DNA of 64,000 nucleotides, taken from an uncultured Winogradskyella sp. (GTDB lineage Bacteria; Bacteroidota; Bacteroidia; Flavobacteriales; Flavobacteriaceae). The notes below the pieces were generated by a model. It made no database searches and was not told the origin of the DNA. It was given only the letters and a program-made list of their open reading frames with translations. Both the position numbers and the translations under genes were made by a program. Positions 17,031 through 25,602 of the stretch are shown here, one piece after another; within the stretch, counting starts at the first letter, position 1, and each line of letters begins with the position of its first letter. Location: assembly GCF_947495255.1 (NCBI RefSeq), contig NZ_CANLYI010000003.1:371932-435931 (forward strand). Direction: 5' to 3'.

Positions 17031-17145
17031 TCCTGGTAAGTCAAACTAGGCTCTAGTGTTAAACTATCTTTAGATTAAGATATGTTTTTATAATGTAGTA
17101 TTAGCTATTTTATAATGTCTAGACCATTTTGTTGACTTACCAGGA
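17031..17145. repeat. 14-bp inverted repeat spanning the epimerase 3' end
   Basis: tcctggtaagtcaa at 17031-17044 is exactly complementary to ttgacttaccagga at 17132-17145, which encodes the NPGKST segment of the epimerase. The left arm read on the plus strand gives NPGKSN then a stop, so it looks like a second flipped fragment of the same gene end. With an 87-nt spacer it is unlikely to be a simple terminator. Confidence 0.5.
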
Positions 17146-17975
17146 TTTATGTTTATAGCCACAAACAACTCCGGGCTAATAACATGTTTTTGTCCCCAAA
17201 TGTTCACTTTGTTGGTTTTAAAACTTCCGGTTTCGCTAATTGTAATAGTACTTTTGCTATTTTTTAATTCCCAACGAGCATTCTCGTAGTTGTTGCCACT
17301 TAGGTTACTGAAGAAGTATTCTTTCTCAATAGTGTTTTTAAATTTTAGCCCCTTTTCTCCAATGAGTACCTTTTGCTCAGGATTAACGGTTTCTTCAAAT
17401 AAATCGGGTTTAATATTAAATGGGAAATTCAATTCGTAATTAGGTCCTATTGCATCATTATTTATAGACATAAAATTATGAACGTATTCGTCTGTAATAA
17501 TGACTTTTTCTCCTGTGTTTTCTAAATTGTATGTTATAGTAAAACCGTTATCTTGTAATTCAATGTGCTTATCTAAAATGTAAGCGTAACCATTGCTGAT
17601 TTCAGATTGGCAGCGTATTAAAACCTTATGATCTTCTCTGGTTAACGTGAATTGAGCAGGTTTAACTTCATAAACTTTAGTGCATTTGTACTTATGGTTT
17701 ATCTTTTTTAATAAGCCAACACCAATTTTATGAAACCAACCACCAATCTCAGTGTCTTCATATCCTAGAGCATGGTCAATTCCAAATTCGTTATAAAAGC
17801 CTTTACCTAATTGGTCTTCATTTTCTCCATTAGGATTTTCAAAACAAGATATCTGTGTGTTTTGAAACTTTAAGGTTGTTATTTTTCCTGTCCAATCAAA
17901 TCGTGAGGTTTTATAACCTTCCAAAGGTGAGTCAATATGAAGTTCTATGTTTTCGTTTTTTAATATGTGTGGCAT
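17088..17975 (-). CDS. Aldose 1-epimerase-like (galactose mutarotase fold) protein
   Basis: 295 residues of a mutarotase-like beta-sandwich protein, no signal peptide. Recognisable elements: a front strand SRFDWTGKI, the segment EFGIDHALGYEDTEIGGWFHKIGVG (63-86), YVHNFMSINN with candidate catalytic His166, and a C-terminal VNIWGQKHVISPELFVAINI with candidate Glu. It resembles the divergent aldose-epimerase group of Bacteroidota more than classic GalM. Convergent with the hydroxyacid dehydrogenase. Fragments of a second copy lie at 15967 and perhaps 17031. Fold assignment good; sugar substrate unknown. Confidence 0.78.
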   Translation of the reverse strand: MPHILKNENIELHIDSPLEGYKTSRFDWTGKITTLKFQNTQISCFENPNGENEDQLGKGFYNEFGIDHALGYEDTEIGGWFHKIGVGLLKKINHKYKCTKVYEVKPAQFTLTREDHKVLIRCQSEISNGYAYILDKHIELQDNGFTITYNLENTGEKVIITDEYVHNFMSINNDAIGPNYELNFPFNIKPDLFEETVNPEQKVLIGEKGLKFKNTIEKEYFFSNLSGNNYENARWELKNSKSTITISETGSFKTNKVNIWGQKHVISPELFVAININPGKSTKWSRHYKIANTTL

Positions 17976-18179
17976 GATTTAATGAGCGCTTTAATTATCG
18001 GAATCTATTATGCAGATATTAAGAAAGCAAAGTTAATTTTTTAATTGCTATTGCAACATTATAGTTTATGGCTAAATCTGTGTTTTCCTGTTATACCAAT
18101 GAAATCTTAAAGTTTTCCTAATTTATGATTTGCATCAATATCGCATTCATTAGAGTTAAGCCAAGGCTGTGATTCTAAG

Positions 18180-18187
18180 TAATTTTG
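18180..18187 (+). promoter_or_regulatory. Candidate -7 element for the Pmp3-like gene and followers
   Basis: TAATTTTG fits TAnnTTTG and lies 24 nt before the ATG at 18212. The three plus-strand genes that follow could be read from here. No clear -33 TTG. Confidence 0.4.
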
Positions 18188-18211
18188 ACTCGAACCAATA
18201 AAACACATAGC

Positions 18212-18367
18212 ATGTCAATTCTAACAATCGTACTCAGTATTCTATTGCCACCTTTAGCAGTTTTTCTAAAACATGGTGTAGGGACAGAGTTACTTATCAG
18301 TATCCTTTTAACTTTAATAGGATGGTTGCCAGGCGTTATTTATGCATTTTATGTGAACAGTAAATAA
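18212..18367 (+). CDS. Pmp3/YqaE (UPF0057) family small membrane protein
   Basis: 51 residues from ATG 18212 (a TTG at 18185 in frame would add nine polar residues and is not preferred). Two hydrophobic helices joined by a short loop, with the family signature SILLPPLAVFL near the start and LLTLIGWLPGVIYAFYV at the end. Such proteins are stress- or cold-induced in many bacteria and in yeast (Pmp3), where they affect membrane potential. It is followed 8 nt later by an NAD(P)-binding protein gene, so the two are probably one transcript. Family assignment strong; role in this organism not known. Confidence 0.9.
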   Translation: MSILTIVLSILLPPLAVFLKHGVGTELLISILLTLIGWLPGVIYAFYVNSK

Positions 18368-18375
18368 AAAAAAAT

Positions 18376-19017
18376 ATGGAAAATATATTAGTAGCTGGTG
18401 CCAATGGTACCACAGGAAAACAAATAGTAAACCTTTTAAAAGCATCGCAATATTTTAATCCTATTGCAATGGTGAGAAAGGAAGCGCAATTAGATCAATT
18501 TAAAGCAGATGGTGTAGAAACAGTGCTTGCAGATTTAACAAAGGACTTAACACATGCGGTTAAAGGTGTAGATAAAGTTCTTTTTGCAGCAGGTTCTGGA
18601 GGGAGAAATGTTGTTGAAGTTGATCAAGAAGGCGCTAAACGTTTAATGGCTGTGTCTAAAATGGCGAACGTTAAGAAATTTGTAATGTTAAGTACCATGG
18701 GAGCAGATAATCCGCAGGCTGTAGAAGGTATGGAGGATTATATGAAAGCAAAGCAAAATGCTGATGAGTATTTAAGAAGTAATGATCTCAATTACACTAT
18801 AATTAGACCAGGAACTTTAAATAATTCTCAAGGAAAAGGAAAAATTGAGTTGAGTGAAAAATTAAACAAACAAGGTGAAATTAGTAGAGCAGACGTTGCG
18901 CAAACCTTGGTAAGGGCTTTGCATGATGATGCGCCAAACAATTCTACTTTTGAAATTATACAAGGAAATGCCTTAATTGGAGAAGCTATGAATGAATTAA
19001 ATATGAGTGTTAATTAG
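18376..19017 (+). CDS. NAD(P)-binding atypical SDR (NmrA/YwnB-like)
   Basis: 213-residue Rossmann-fold protein. The glycine-rich dinucleotide motif is GANGTTGKQIV (8-18); DLTKDL marks the second strand; MLSTMGAD carries the Ser position and YMKAKQNADEYL the YxxxK-like element, followed by NYTIIRPGTL. This is the layout of atypical short-chain dehydrogenases with NAD(P)H-dependent reductase or sensor roles. Cytoplasmic. Located 8 nt after the Pmp3-like gene and before a PfpI-like gene, suggesting a stress-related group. Substrate unknown. Confidence 0.85.
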   Translation: MENILVAGANGTTGKQIVNLLKASQYFNPIAMVRKEAQLDQFKADGVETVLADLTKDLTHAVKGVDKVLFAAGSGGRNVVEVDQEGAKRLMAVSKMANVKKFVMLSTMGADNPQAVEGMEDYMKAKQNADEYLRSNDLNYTIIRPGTLNNSQGKGKIELSEKLNKQGEISRADVAQTLVRALHDDAPNNSTFEIIQGNALIGEAMNELNMSVN

Positions 19018-19093
19018 GTTTTACCTATAGTCGAAAAATAAATACAAGATTAGAATTAAAAGTAAAACACAAATTTAAAACACGAATATAGAA

Positions 19094-19654
19094 ATGGAAA
19101 ATTTAAATAAAAAGACAGTAGCAATTTTAGCAACAAATGGATTTGAAGAAAGCGAATTAAAATCACCTAAAGCAGCGTTAGAAAAAGCAGGAGCAGAGGT
19201 GCATATTGTATCCTTAGAATCTGGAAAAATTAAAAGCTGGAAAGATGGTAATTGGAGTAATTCTTATGACGTAGACAAAACGTTAAGTGAAATTAGTCAA
19301 AAAGACTATAACGCTTTAATGTTACCAGGAGGACAGATAAATCCTGATTTATTAAGAAAGAATAAAGATGCGGTGAACTTTGTGAAATCATTTTTTGAAA
19401 ATCATAAACCAGTGGCAGCAATATGCCACGCACCATGGTTGTTGGCAGAAGCAGGTGTTTTAGAAGGTAGAAAAATTACATCGTATGATTCCATTAAAAC
19501 GGATATGATTAATGCAGGAGCTAATTGGGTAGATGAAGAGGTAGTTGTAGATTCTGGATTGGTAACGAGTCGTTCACCAGAAGATTTGCCAGCATTTAAT
19601 GCCAAATTAGTCGAAGAGGTTTATGAAGGTAAACATGAAGCTCAAGTTGCCTAA
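19094..19654 (+). CDS. DJ-1/PfpI family protein (YhbO/YraA-like)
   Basis: 186 residues of the class I glutamine-amidotransferase-like fold. The nucleophile elbow is AAICHAPWLL (Cys about 112, followed by His), with the upstream acidic residue in NGFEESEL (Glu). The MLPGGQINPDLLR loop and TSRSPEDLPAF C-terminal segment are typical of PfpI/YhbO proteins, reported as stress proteins with glyoxalase, deglycase or peptidase activity in different studies. Preceded by a 76-nt gap and followed by a terminator. Biochemical activity cannot be fixed from sequence. Confidence 0.9.
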   Translation: MENLNKKTVAILATNGFEESELKSPKAALEKAGAEVHIVSLESGKIKSWKDGNWSNSYDVDKTLSEISQKDYNALMLPGGQINPDLLRKNKDAVNFVKSFFENHKPVAAICHAPWLLAEAGVLEGRKITSYDSIKTDMINAGANWVDEEVVVDSGLVTSRSPEDLPAFNAKLVEEVYEGKHEAQVA

Positions 19655-19682
19655 TGTAACATTGTTATGAAAAAGAAGAATG

Positions 19683-19711
19683 AGGAGATACTTTATGTAT
19701 CTCCTTTTTTT
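19683..19711. terminator. Intrinsic terminator between pfpI-like gene and recG
   Basis: Nine-pair stem aggagatac/gtatctcct with a 5-nt loop followed by a run of T. It serves the plus-strand gene; the convergent recG stop codon abuts it at 19710. Confidence 0.8.
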
Positions 19712-21812
19712 AGCTAATATAATTCCAGATATTACGAAACTTACTCATTTGTCTGTAAGTGAATAGAATCATTTTATGTTCTGGAGACGCTAAGCTTGGG
19801 TCTGTTTTAAGTATGTTTTTAGCGTAGTAACGTGCTTGTTCTAATATATCCTTATCTTTTACAATATCTGCAATCCTAAGGTTTAGAACACCACTTTGTT
19901 GCGTTCCCATAAGATCACCAGGTCCTCTTAGTTTTAAATCTACTTCTGCAATTTCAAAACCATCACTGCTACGCACCATGGTTTCTAATCTTGTTTTACT
20001 GTCTTGGCTAAGTTTGTGGCTGGTCATTAAGATGCAATAACTTTGTTCTGCACCGCGACCAACACGTCCTCGTAATTGGTGTAATTGTGATAAGCCAAAT
20101 CGTTCTGCACTTTCAATAATCATAACAGATGCGTTTGGTACATTAACGCCAACTTCAATAACAGTAGTTGCTACCATAATTTGAGTTTCACCTTTTACAA
20201 AACGCTGCATTTCGTATTCTTTATCTGCAGGTTTCATTTTTCCATGAACAATAGAAATCTGATAATCTGGCATCGGAAATTCTCTAGAGACACTTTCGTA
20301 ACCATCCATTAAATCTTTATAATCCATTGTTTCGTTTTCCTGAATTAAAGGATAGACGATATAAATTTGTCGACCTAAAGCGATTTCGTCTTTCATAAAT
20401 TTGAAAACTTTCAGGCGATTATTATCATAACGATGAACGGTTTTTATCGGTTTTCTTCCAGCTGGTAATTCGTCAATAACTGAGATATCCAAATCGCCAT
20501 AAACAGACATTGCTAAGGTTCTCGGAATTGGTGTTGCAGTCATCACCAGAACATTGGGAGGAAGCTCATTTTTATGCCATAATTTACTCCGTTGTTTAAC
20601 TCCAAATCGGTGTTGCTCATCAACAATGGCGAGTCCTAAATTCTTAAATTTCACTTTGTCCTCTAGAAGTGCATGCGTACCTATTAATATCTGTAAACTG
20701 CCATTTTCTAGGTTTTTATGAATGATTTTTCGTTCTGAAGTTTTAGTTGAGCCTTGTAATAGTGAAATGCTGATTCCTAGTGTTTTGCATAGCTCACTTA
20801 ATCCTTGGTGGTGTTGAGCTGACAAAATAGCAGTAGGAGCCATTAGGCAGCATTGGTATCCGTTGTCAAGTCCCATGAGTATTGACATAAATGCTACTAT
20901 AGTCTTCCCAGAACCTACATCTCCTTGCAAAAGCCGATTCATTTGTGCGTTACTACCTAAATCGTGTCTAATTTCTTTTAAAACACGTTTCTGTGCATTG
21001 GTTAATTCAAACGGTAAATGGTCTTTATAGAACGTGTTAAAATAGTCACCAACTTTATCAAATGCGAAGCCTTTAATTTTCGATTTATGGATAAGATTTT
21101 TAATAATTAATTGGAGCTGAATGTAAAATAATTCTTCAAATTTTAATCGGAATTGTGCTCTCGCTAAAAGCTCTGGAGTCTTCGGGAAATGAATATTAAA
21201 AAGTGCTTCAGATTTAGTGATTAATTTTAATTCTGAGATTACAGAATTGGGTAAGGTTTCAACAAAACGTCCATTGGTTTCCAAAAATAATTGCTGCATT
21301 ATTTTGGAGACAACTTTATTTGTGACACCCTTATTTGATAATTTTTCTGTAGATGGATAAATAGCTTGCATGGCAGAACGCAAATTATTTTCGTGTTCTT
21401 TTTGCAATTCAATTTCGGGATGAGGCATACTGAATTTTCCATTGAACCAATTGGTTTTTCCAAAAATCACATAAGGTTGACCGACTTTAAGATTTTCTCT
21501 TATCCATTTTTGTCCTCTAAACCAAACGAGTTCCATCATTCCAGATTCGTCTTTAAAGTTGGCGACCAAACGTTTCCCTCGTTTTTGGGCTACTTCTTTA
21601 AACCCTGTGATAATACCTATAATCTGAACTTCTGCATTATTGCGTTGCAATTCATTTATTTTGTAGTATCGTGTACGATCTATATAACGGTTTGGGAATA
21701 AATTTATAAGGTCTTGATAAGTTTGAATACCCAACTCTGAGCGCAATAAATCTGCTCGGTTAGGGCCAACACCTTTGAGGTAATCAATGGGAGTTTGTAA
21801 ATTCGCACTCAT
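19710..21812 (-). CDS. recG: ATP-dependent DNA helicase RecG
   Basis: Branch-migration helicase that regresses stalled forks and processes recombination intermediates. 700 residues, normal length. The N-terminal wedge/OB domain (about 60-160) precedes the helicase core: Walker A GDVGSGKT, motif II DEQH (in VDEQHRFGVKQR), motif III MTATPIPRTLAMS, and RecG-specific VHGKMKPADKE, ATTVIEVGVNVPNA and QLHQLRGRVGRG in the second RecA-like lobe. The C-terminal TRG-like region is intact. Monocistronic by context. Confidence 0.97.
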   Translation of the reverse strand: MSANLQTPIDYLKGVGPNRADLLRSELGIQTYQDLINLFPNRYIDRTRYYKINELQRNNAEVQIIGIITGFKEVAQKRGKRLVANFKDESGMMELVWFRGQKWIRENLKVGQPYVIFGKTNWFNGKFSMPHPEIELQKEHENNLRSAMQAIYPSTEKLSNKGVTNKVVSKIMQQLFLETNGRFVETLPNSVISELKLITKSEALFNIHFPKTPELLARAQFRLKFEELFYIQLQLIIKNLIHKSKIKGFAFDKVGDYFNTFYKDHLPFELTNAQKRVLKEIRHDLGSNAQMNRLLQGDVGSGKTIVAFMSILMGLDNGYQCCLMAPTAILSAQHHQGLSELCKTLGISISLLQGSTKTSERKIIHKNLENGSLQILIGTHALLEDKVKFKNLGLAIVDEQHRFGVKQRSKLWHKNELPPNVLVMTATPIPRTLAMSVYGDLDISVIDELPAGRKPIKTVHRYDNNRLKVFKFMKDEIALGRQIYIVYPLIQENETMDYKDLMDGYESVSREFPMPDYQISIVHGKMKPADKEYEMQRFVKGETQIMVATTVIEVGVNVPNASVMIIESAERFGLSQLHQLRGRVGRGAEQSYCILMTSHKLSQDSKTRLETMVRSSDGFEIAEVDLKLRGPGDLMGTQQSGVLNLRIADIVKDKDILEQARYYAKNILKTDPSLASPEHKMILFTYRQMSKFRNIWNYIS

Positions 21813-21961
21813 AACTGCGAATTTACCTATTTCCTTTTAAAAAAGTAATTTTTTTGTTATTGAGAGTGAAACGAAGAATTTATAAAATTATGTTATTTCT
21901 AAGACGTAACTTTTTAGTAATGATATAAAAACTCTATTTTGGTCTTATTCTTGTTTTATAT

Positions 21962-23935
21962 ATGTCTATGAAGAGTTTCTTAATAATTTTATGTGTTTTT
22001 TTTACCAGTATTTCTATAGCTCAGCAAACAGATTATGTAGATTTTATTTCAGTTGATGCTGGATTAGAGTTTGTATCAGAAAAAAAAGAAATTAAGTTAA
22101 GAGCTAAATACACTTTCAAGATATTGAAAGCGGTAGATTCGATTTATTTAGATGCAAAGAATACATATCATTATGAGCTTCACGATAGTAGCTTTAAAGG
22201 TGGAATTCATTTTTCTGGAAAAGATAAAATTGTCGTTAGAAGTGACAATTTTGAAGTAGGTAAAACATATAATTTCACATTGATTTCTTTTTCGCGCCCT
22301 AAGAAAGCTATGTATTTCACAAAGCAGAATAATGACAATCAAATCTGGACACAAGGTCAAGGAAAATACACGAGTAATTGGTTGCCAAGTATAGATGATG
22401 TTAATGATAAAATTGAATTTGATATCTCAATTACCTACCCAAATGGATATGAGGCTTTGGCTAATGGGAAATTAATTGACAAACAAGTTGGTGATTCTTT
22501 AACTATTTGGAAATATGACATGAAAAAACCAATGTCTAGCTATTTGGTCGCAATAGCAATTGGTAAATACAATAAAAAAACAGAAACTTCAAAAAGCGGA
22601 ATACCTCTAGAATACTATTATTATCCAGAAGATTCTTTGAAGGTTGAACCAACCTATCGTTACTCCAAACAAATGTTCGATTTTCTAGAAGAAGAAATCG
22701 GTTTCGCATATCCTTGGCAAAATTACAAACAAGTACCTGTTCATGATTTTTTGTATTCTGGTATGGAAAACACCAGCCTAACTATATTTTCAGATGCATT
22801 TGTGGTAGACTCTATTGGGTTTAACGACAGAAACTATGTTAGCGTTAATGCACATGAGTTGGCGCATCAGTGGTTTGGAGATTTGGTAACAGCGAAATCT
22901 GGGGAGCATCATTGGTTGCAAGAGGGCTTTGCCACTTATTATGCACTTTTGGCTGAACGTGATATTTTTGGTGATGATTATTTTTACTTCAAGTTATTAG
23001 AGTCGGTTTTAGATTTAAGTCGGCAAGATTTAACAGGTAAAGGCACATCATTGTTAGATGCCAAGGCTAGTAGTTTAACGTTTTATCAAAGAGGTGCTTT
23101 TGCGTTACATGCTTTAAAAGCTAAAGTAGGTGATGCTGTTTTTAAGAAAGCGGTAAAAAATTATCTAACAAAGTATCAGTTTGGTAGTGTTGAAACAAAG
23201 GATTTTATTGCAGAAGTGCAACGACTGCACGGCAAATCATTAACTAGCTTTGTTAATTACTGGATTGTAAGTAAGGATTTTCCATATGAGCAAGCGTTTG
23301 AGTTATTAAAACGTCAATCGGTTTTTGTAAATGAATATGCTATAGTAGATTGTGAAGCGAAGTCGTCTAAATGTGCAGAACAACTTAAGTATTATATTTC
23401 AGATGAAGCGAAGGCTAAGATAATTTCTCAAGTACCAGATTTGGTGACTGCAGATACCTTTAAGAATGGCTTAAAAGTACGCCAAGCTATTTCTCAACAT
23501 GTTACCAAGATTCCTGAGAGTTTAAAAACCGAATATGAGTCTTTACTCGATGATAAATCTTATATTACAATAGAAAGTGCATTGTATAATCTCTGGACTA
23601 ACTTTCCTTTAGATCGTGCTAAATATCTGTCTAAAACTCGAGATGTTATTGGTTTTAGTGATAAAAATGTGCGCTTATTATGGATTGTTTTAAACTTGAA
23701 TACACCTTATTATGAGGCGGATAACAAGCGAGAGTTATTTAATGAGTTGAAACAATATACTGGTGAGGCTTATAATGCGGATTTAAGAATGAGTGCTTTT
23801 AATTATTTAAAGTTAATGAAGTCTTGCGATGATGACTGTAAATTGAATTTAGAGAACGCAAAATCGCATCATAACTGGAGATTGGTTAAGTTTGCAAAAG
23901 AATTATCTGAACAACTAGAAGAAAAAAAGGATTAA
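21962..23935 (+). CDS. M1-family zinc aminopeptidase, secreted
   Basis: 657-residue exported peptidase that removes N-terminal residues from peptides. A signal peptide ends near SIAQQ (residue about 21). The gluzincin motif is HELAH (298-302) followed 18 residues later by the third ligand Glu in LQEGFATYY; the N-terminal amino-recognition GAMEN motif is here SGMENTS. The catalytic Tyr region and a helical C-terminal part (about 450-650) complete the family layout. Two nearby ATG codons (21962 and 21968) are both possible starts. The stop overlaps the start of the patatin-like gene by one base (TAATG), so the two are translationally coupled. Likely periplasmic nutrient peptidase. Confidence 0.93.
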   Translation: MSMKSFLIILCVFFTSISIAQQTDYVDFISVDAGLEFVSEKKEIKLRAKYTFKILKAVDSIYLDAKNTYHYELHDSSFKGGIHFSGKDKIVVRSDNFEVGKTYNFTLISFSRPKKAMYFTKQNNDNQIWTQGQGKYTSNWLPSIDDVNDKIEFDISITYPNGYEALANGKLIDKQVGDSLTIWKYDMKKPMSSYLVAIAIGKYNKKTETSKSGIPLEYYYYPEDSLKVEPTYRYSKQMFDFLEEEIGFAYPWQNYKQVPVHDFLYSGMENTSLTIFSDAFVVDSIGFNDRNYVSVNAHELAHQWFGDLVTAKSGEHHWLQEGFATYYALLAERDIFGDDYFYFKLLESVLDLSRQDLTGKGTSLLDAKASSLTFYQRGAFALHALKAKVGDAVFKKAVKNYLTKYQFGSVETKDFIAEVQRLHGKSLTSFVNYWIVSKDFPYEQAFELLKRQSVFVNEYAIVDCEAKSSKCAEQLKYYISDEAKAKIISQVPDLVTADTFKNGLKVRQAISQHVTKIPESLKTEYESLLDDKSYITIESALYNLWTNFPLDRAKYLSKTRDVIGFSDKNVRLLWIVLNLNTPYYEADNKRELFNELKQYTGEAYNADLRMSAFNYLKLMKSCDDDCKLNLENAKSHHNWRLVKFAKELSEQLEEKKD

Positions 23936-24819
23936 TGCGAGCATTAGTAATATCAGGAGGAGGAAGTAAAGGCGCATTTGCAGGAGGTGTTGCGCAATAC
24001 TTAATGGAGCGCGAAAAACATAATTACGATATGTTTTTAGGCACATCTACAGGAAGCTTGCTCGTTCCGCATTTAGCCGTTGGTGAAATCGGTAAACTCT
24101 ATGATATTTTTACTAATGTACAACAACACGATATATTTAGCGTAAGCCCTTTTATACAGCGCAAAAAAGGAGATAGAGAATATGTGTCTATAGATTTTAT
24201 AAACTCTCTTTGGCAGTTTATGAGACGCAAGCGAACTTTTGGAGAAAGTAAAGCGCTAAGAAAACATATTAGAAAACATGTTACTTACGAAGAGTACTTG
24301 CAAATTAGAAAAGAGAAACACGATGTTGTAGTTACTGTTGCTAATTTATCATTAAACCGTGTAGAATATAAATCTATACAAGAGTGTTCGTATGAAGAAT
24401 TTTGCAATTGGATATGGATTTCTTGCAACTACGTTCCGTTTATGTCATTAGCTAAGGTTGATGGCTACGAATATGCAGATGGTGGCTTAGGAAGTGTTAT
24501 TCCTATTAGAGAAGCCATACAACGAGGTGCAACTGAAGTTGATGCTATTGTTTTAGAAGCTGAAAATTTAGGAAAACAAAAGGTATTAGGTAAAAACCCA
24601 TTTTCATTAATGATAAGCTTGTTTGGGCATTTATTAAATCAAGTAGAGCGCAATGATATAATGATTGGAAAGCTTGCAGCCAGAAATAAAGGTGTAAAAC
24701 TCAATTTGTATTATACGCCAACTAGTCTCACGGAGAATTCTTTAATTTTCAGTAAACGCTTAATGGAAAAATGGTGGCATGAAGGTTATGAGTACGCTGA
24801 AAGACGACACGAAAAGTAG
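23935..24819 (+). CDS. Patatin-like phospholipase
   Basis: 294-residue Ser-Asp dyad lipid hydrolase. The oxyanion loop is SGGGSKGAFAGG (7-18), the nucleophile elbow GTSTGS with Ser38, and the Asp of the dyad in YADGGLG (Asp182). No signal peptide, so the product is predicted cytoplasmic or membrane-associated. Start overlaps the M1 peptidase stop by one base. The final third (EYAERRHEK) is polar and shows no added domain. Substrate probably phospholipid or lysophospholipid; not provable here. Confidence 0.92.
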   Translation: MRALVISGGGSKGAFAGGVAQYLMEREKHNYDMFLGTSTGSLLVPHLAVGEIGKLYDIFTNVQQHDIFSVSPFIQRKKGDREYVSIDFINSLWQFMRRKRTFGESKALRKHIRKHVTYEEYLQIRKEKHDVVVTVANLSLNRVEYKSIQECSYEEFCNWIWISCNYVPFMSLAKVDGYEYADGGLGSVIPIREAIQRGATEVDAIVLEAENLGKQKVLGKNPFSLMISLFGHLLNQVERNDIMIGKLAARNKGVKLNLYYTPTSLTENSLIFSKRLMEKWWHEGYEYAERRHEK

Positions 24820-24847
24820 ATTTTTAGGTATAGCTATCTAAAAATCT
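24818..24847. terminator. Palindromic terminator between convergent genes
   Basis: Perfect 10-bp stem agatttttag/ctaaaaatct with the self-complementary centre gtatagctat. It begins inside the patatin-like gene's stop codon and can act for both strands. A/T-rich, so strength is uncertain. Confidence 0.55.
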
Positions 24848-24862
24848 AGTAATCTAACAATC

Positions 24863-25384
24863 TTACCACATCTCACTAACTTCCTGCTTAATAAAAGCGA
24901 GAGCTGCATTACTTGGTGCTGGTTTGTCAATTAATTCGGTTAAAACAACTTCACGTAATTTATTGGCTGTATCTGTACTTTCTAACATTGTAGATTTTCT
25001 TATCAGTTGAATCGTAGCATTTTTAGCAGCCTGTGTTATTGACCAGCATTGATCGCTTACATAGATTTGTTGCGATAAATTGTGTTCAAACTCTTGTTCA
25101 ATGGTAGCGATAAGCAAAGCTTCGTAATCTTCTTTATTTGAGGAGGTTGGGTTGACTCTTGTTAATAGTTTAGAAGGTGCAATTCTCTCTAAGAAAAGTG
25201 CCATACGTTCGTAAGCTTGCAAACGTAAAGGAAAGGTTTCTTTCTGTAAATCTTTTTGTAATAGAAAACGTCTTCTGCTGTTTTCATTATCAGTATGCAT
25301 TTTAAAAAAGTAATAAGCAATTGCGCCAACAACTAAAGCAGGTGCAATACTAAAAATGAGTTCTATTATTTTATCGATATCCAT
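24863..25384 (-). CDS. Uncharacterised membrane-anchored protein
   Basis: 173 residues, not assigned to a characterised family. One N-terminal membrane helix (about 8-28, IIELIFSIAPALVVGAIAYYFF) is followed by a helical cytoplasmic domain with the segment ENSRRRFLLQKDLQKETFP and LRLQAYERMALFLERI, then CWSITQAAKNATIQLIR. The pattern is that of conserved flavobacterial single-span proteins I have seen without function. Monocistronic, convergent with the patatin-like gene. Confidence 0.75.
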   Translation of the reverse strand: MDIDKIIELIFSIAPALVVGAIAYYFFKMHTDNENSRRRFLLQKDLQKETFPLRLQAYERMALFLERIAPSKLLTRVNPTSSNKEDYEALLIATIEQEFEHNLSQQIYVSDQCWSITQAAKNATIQLIRKSTMLESTDTANKLREVVLTELIDKPAPSNAALAFIKQEVSEMW

Positions 25385-25602
25385 GGTGTAATTTTAAGAC
25401 ACAAACTTAAAACCTTTCAATCTAATGTCCAAACAAAACAGGTAATTGGATCAACTGTATGTTTTATTAAATGAAATCGCCCTTATGCTTGATGGTTGTA
25501 TGTGGTCTTTTAATTACAAGGTATTTTGCTGCTGTGATTAGTGGTTTTAGTTATAAAAAGCAATAAGTGAAAACTCTAATAGTGCCCTAAATCAATAAAT
25601 CA

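Noticed and set aside
17031..17145. The inverted repeat as an ordinary terminator
   Set aside because: The 87-nt spacer and location of one arm inside coding sequence do not fit an intrinsic terminator.
25471..25566. 31-codon ATG reading frame before the LVIVD lipoprotein
   Set aside because: Short, hydrophobic and without independent support; chance frames of this size are common in AT-rich gaps.
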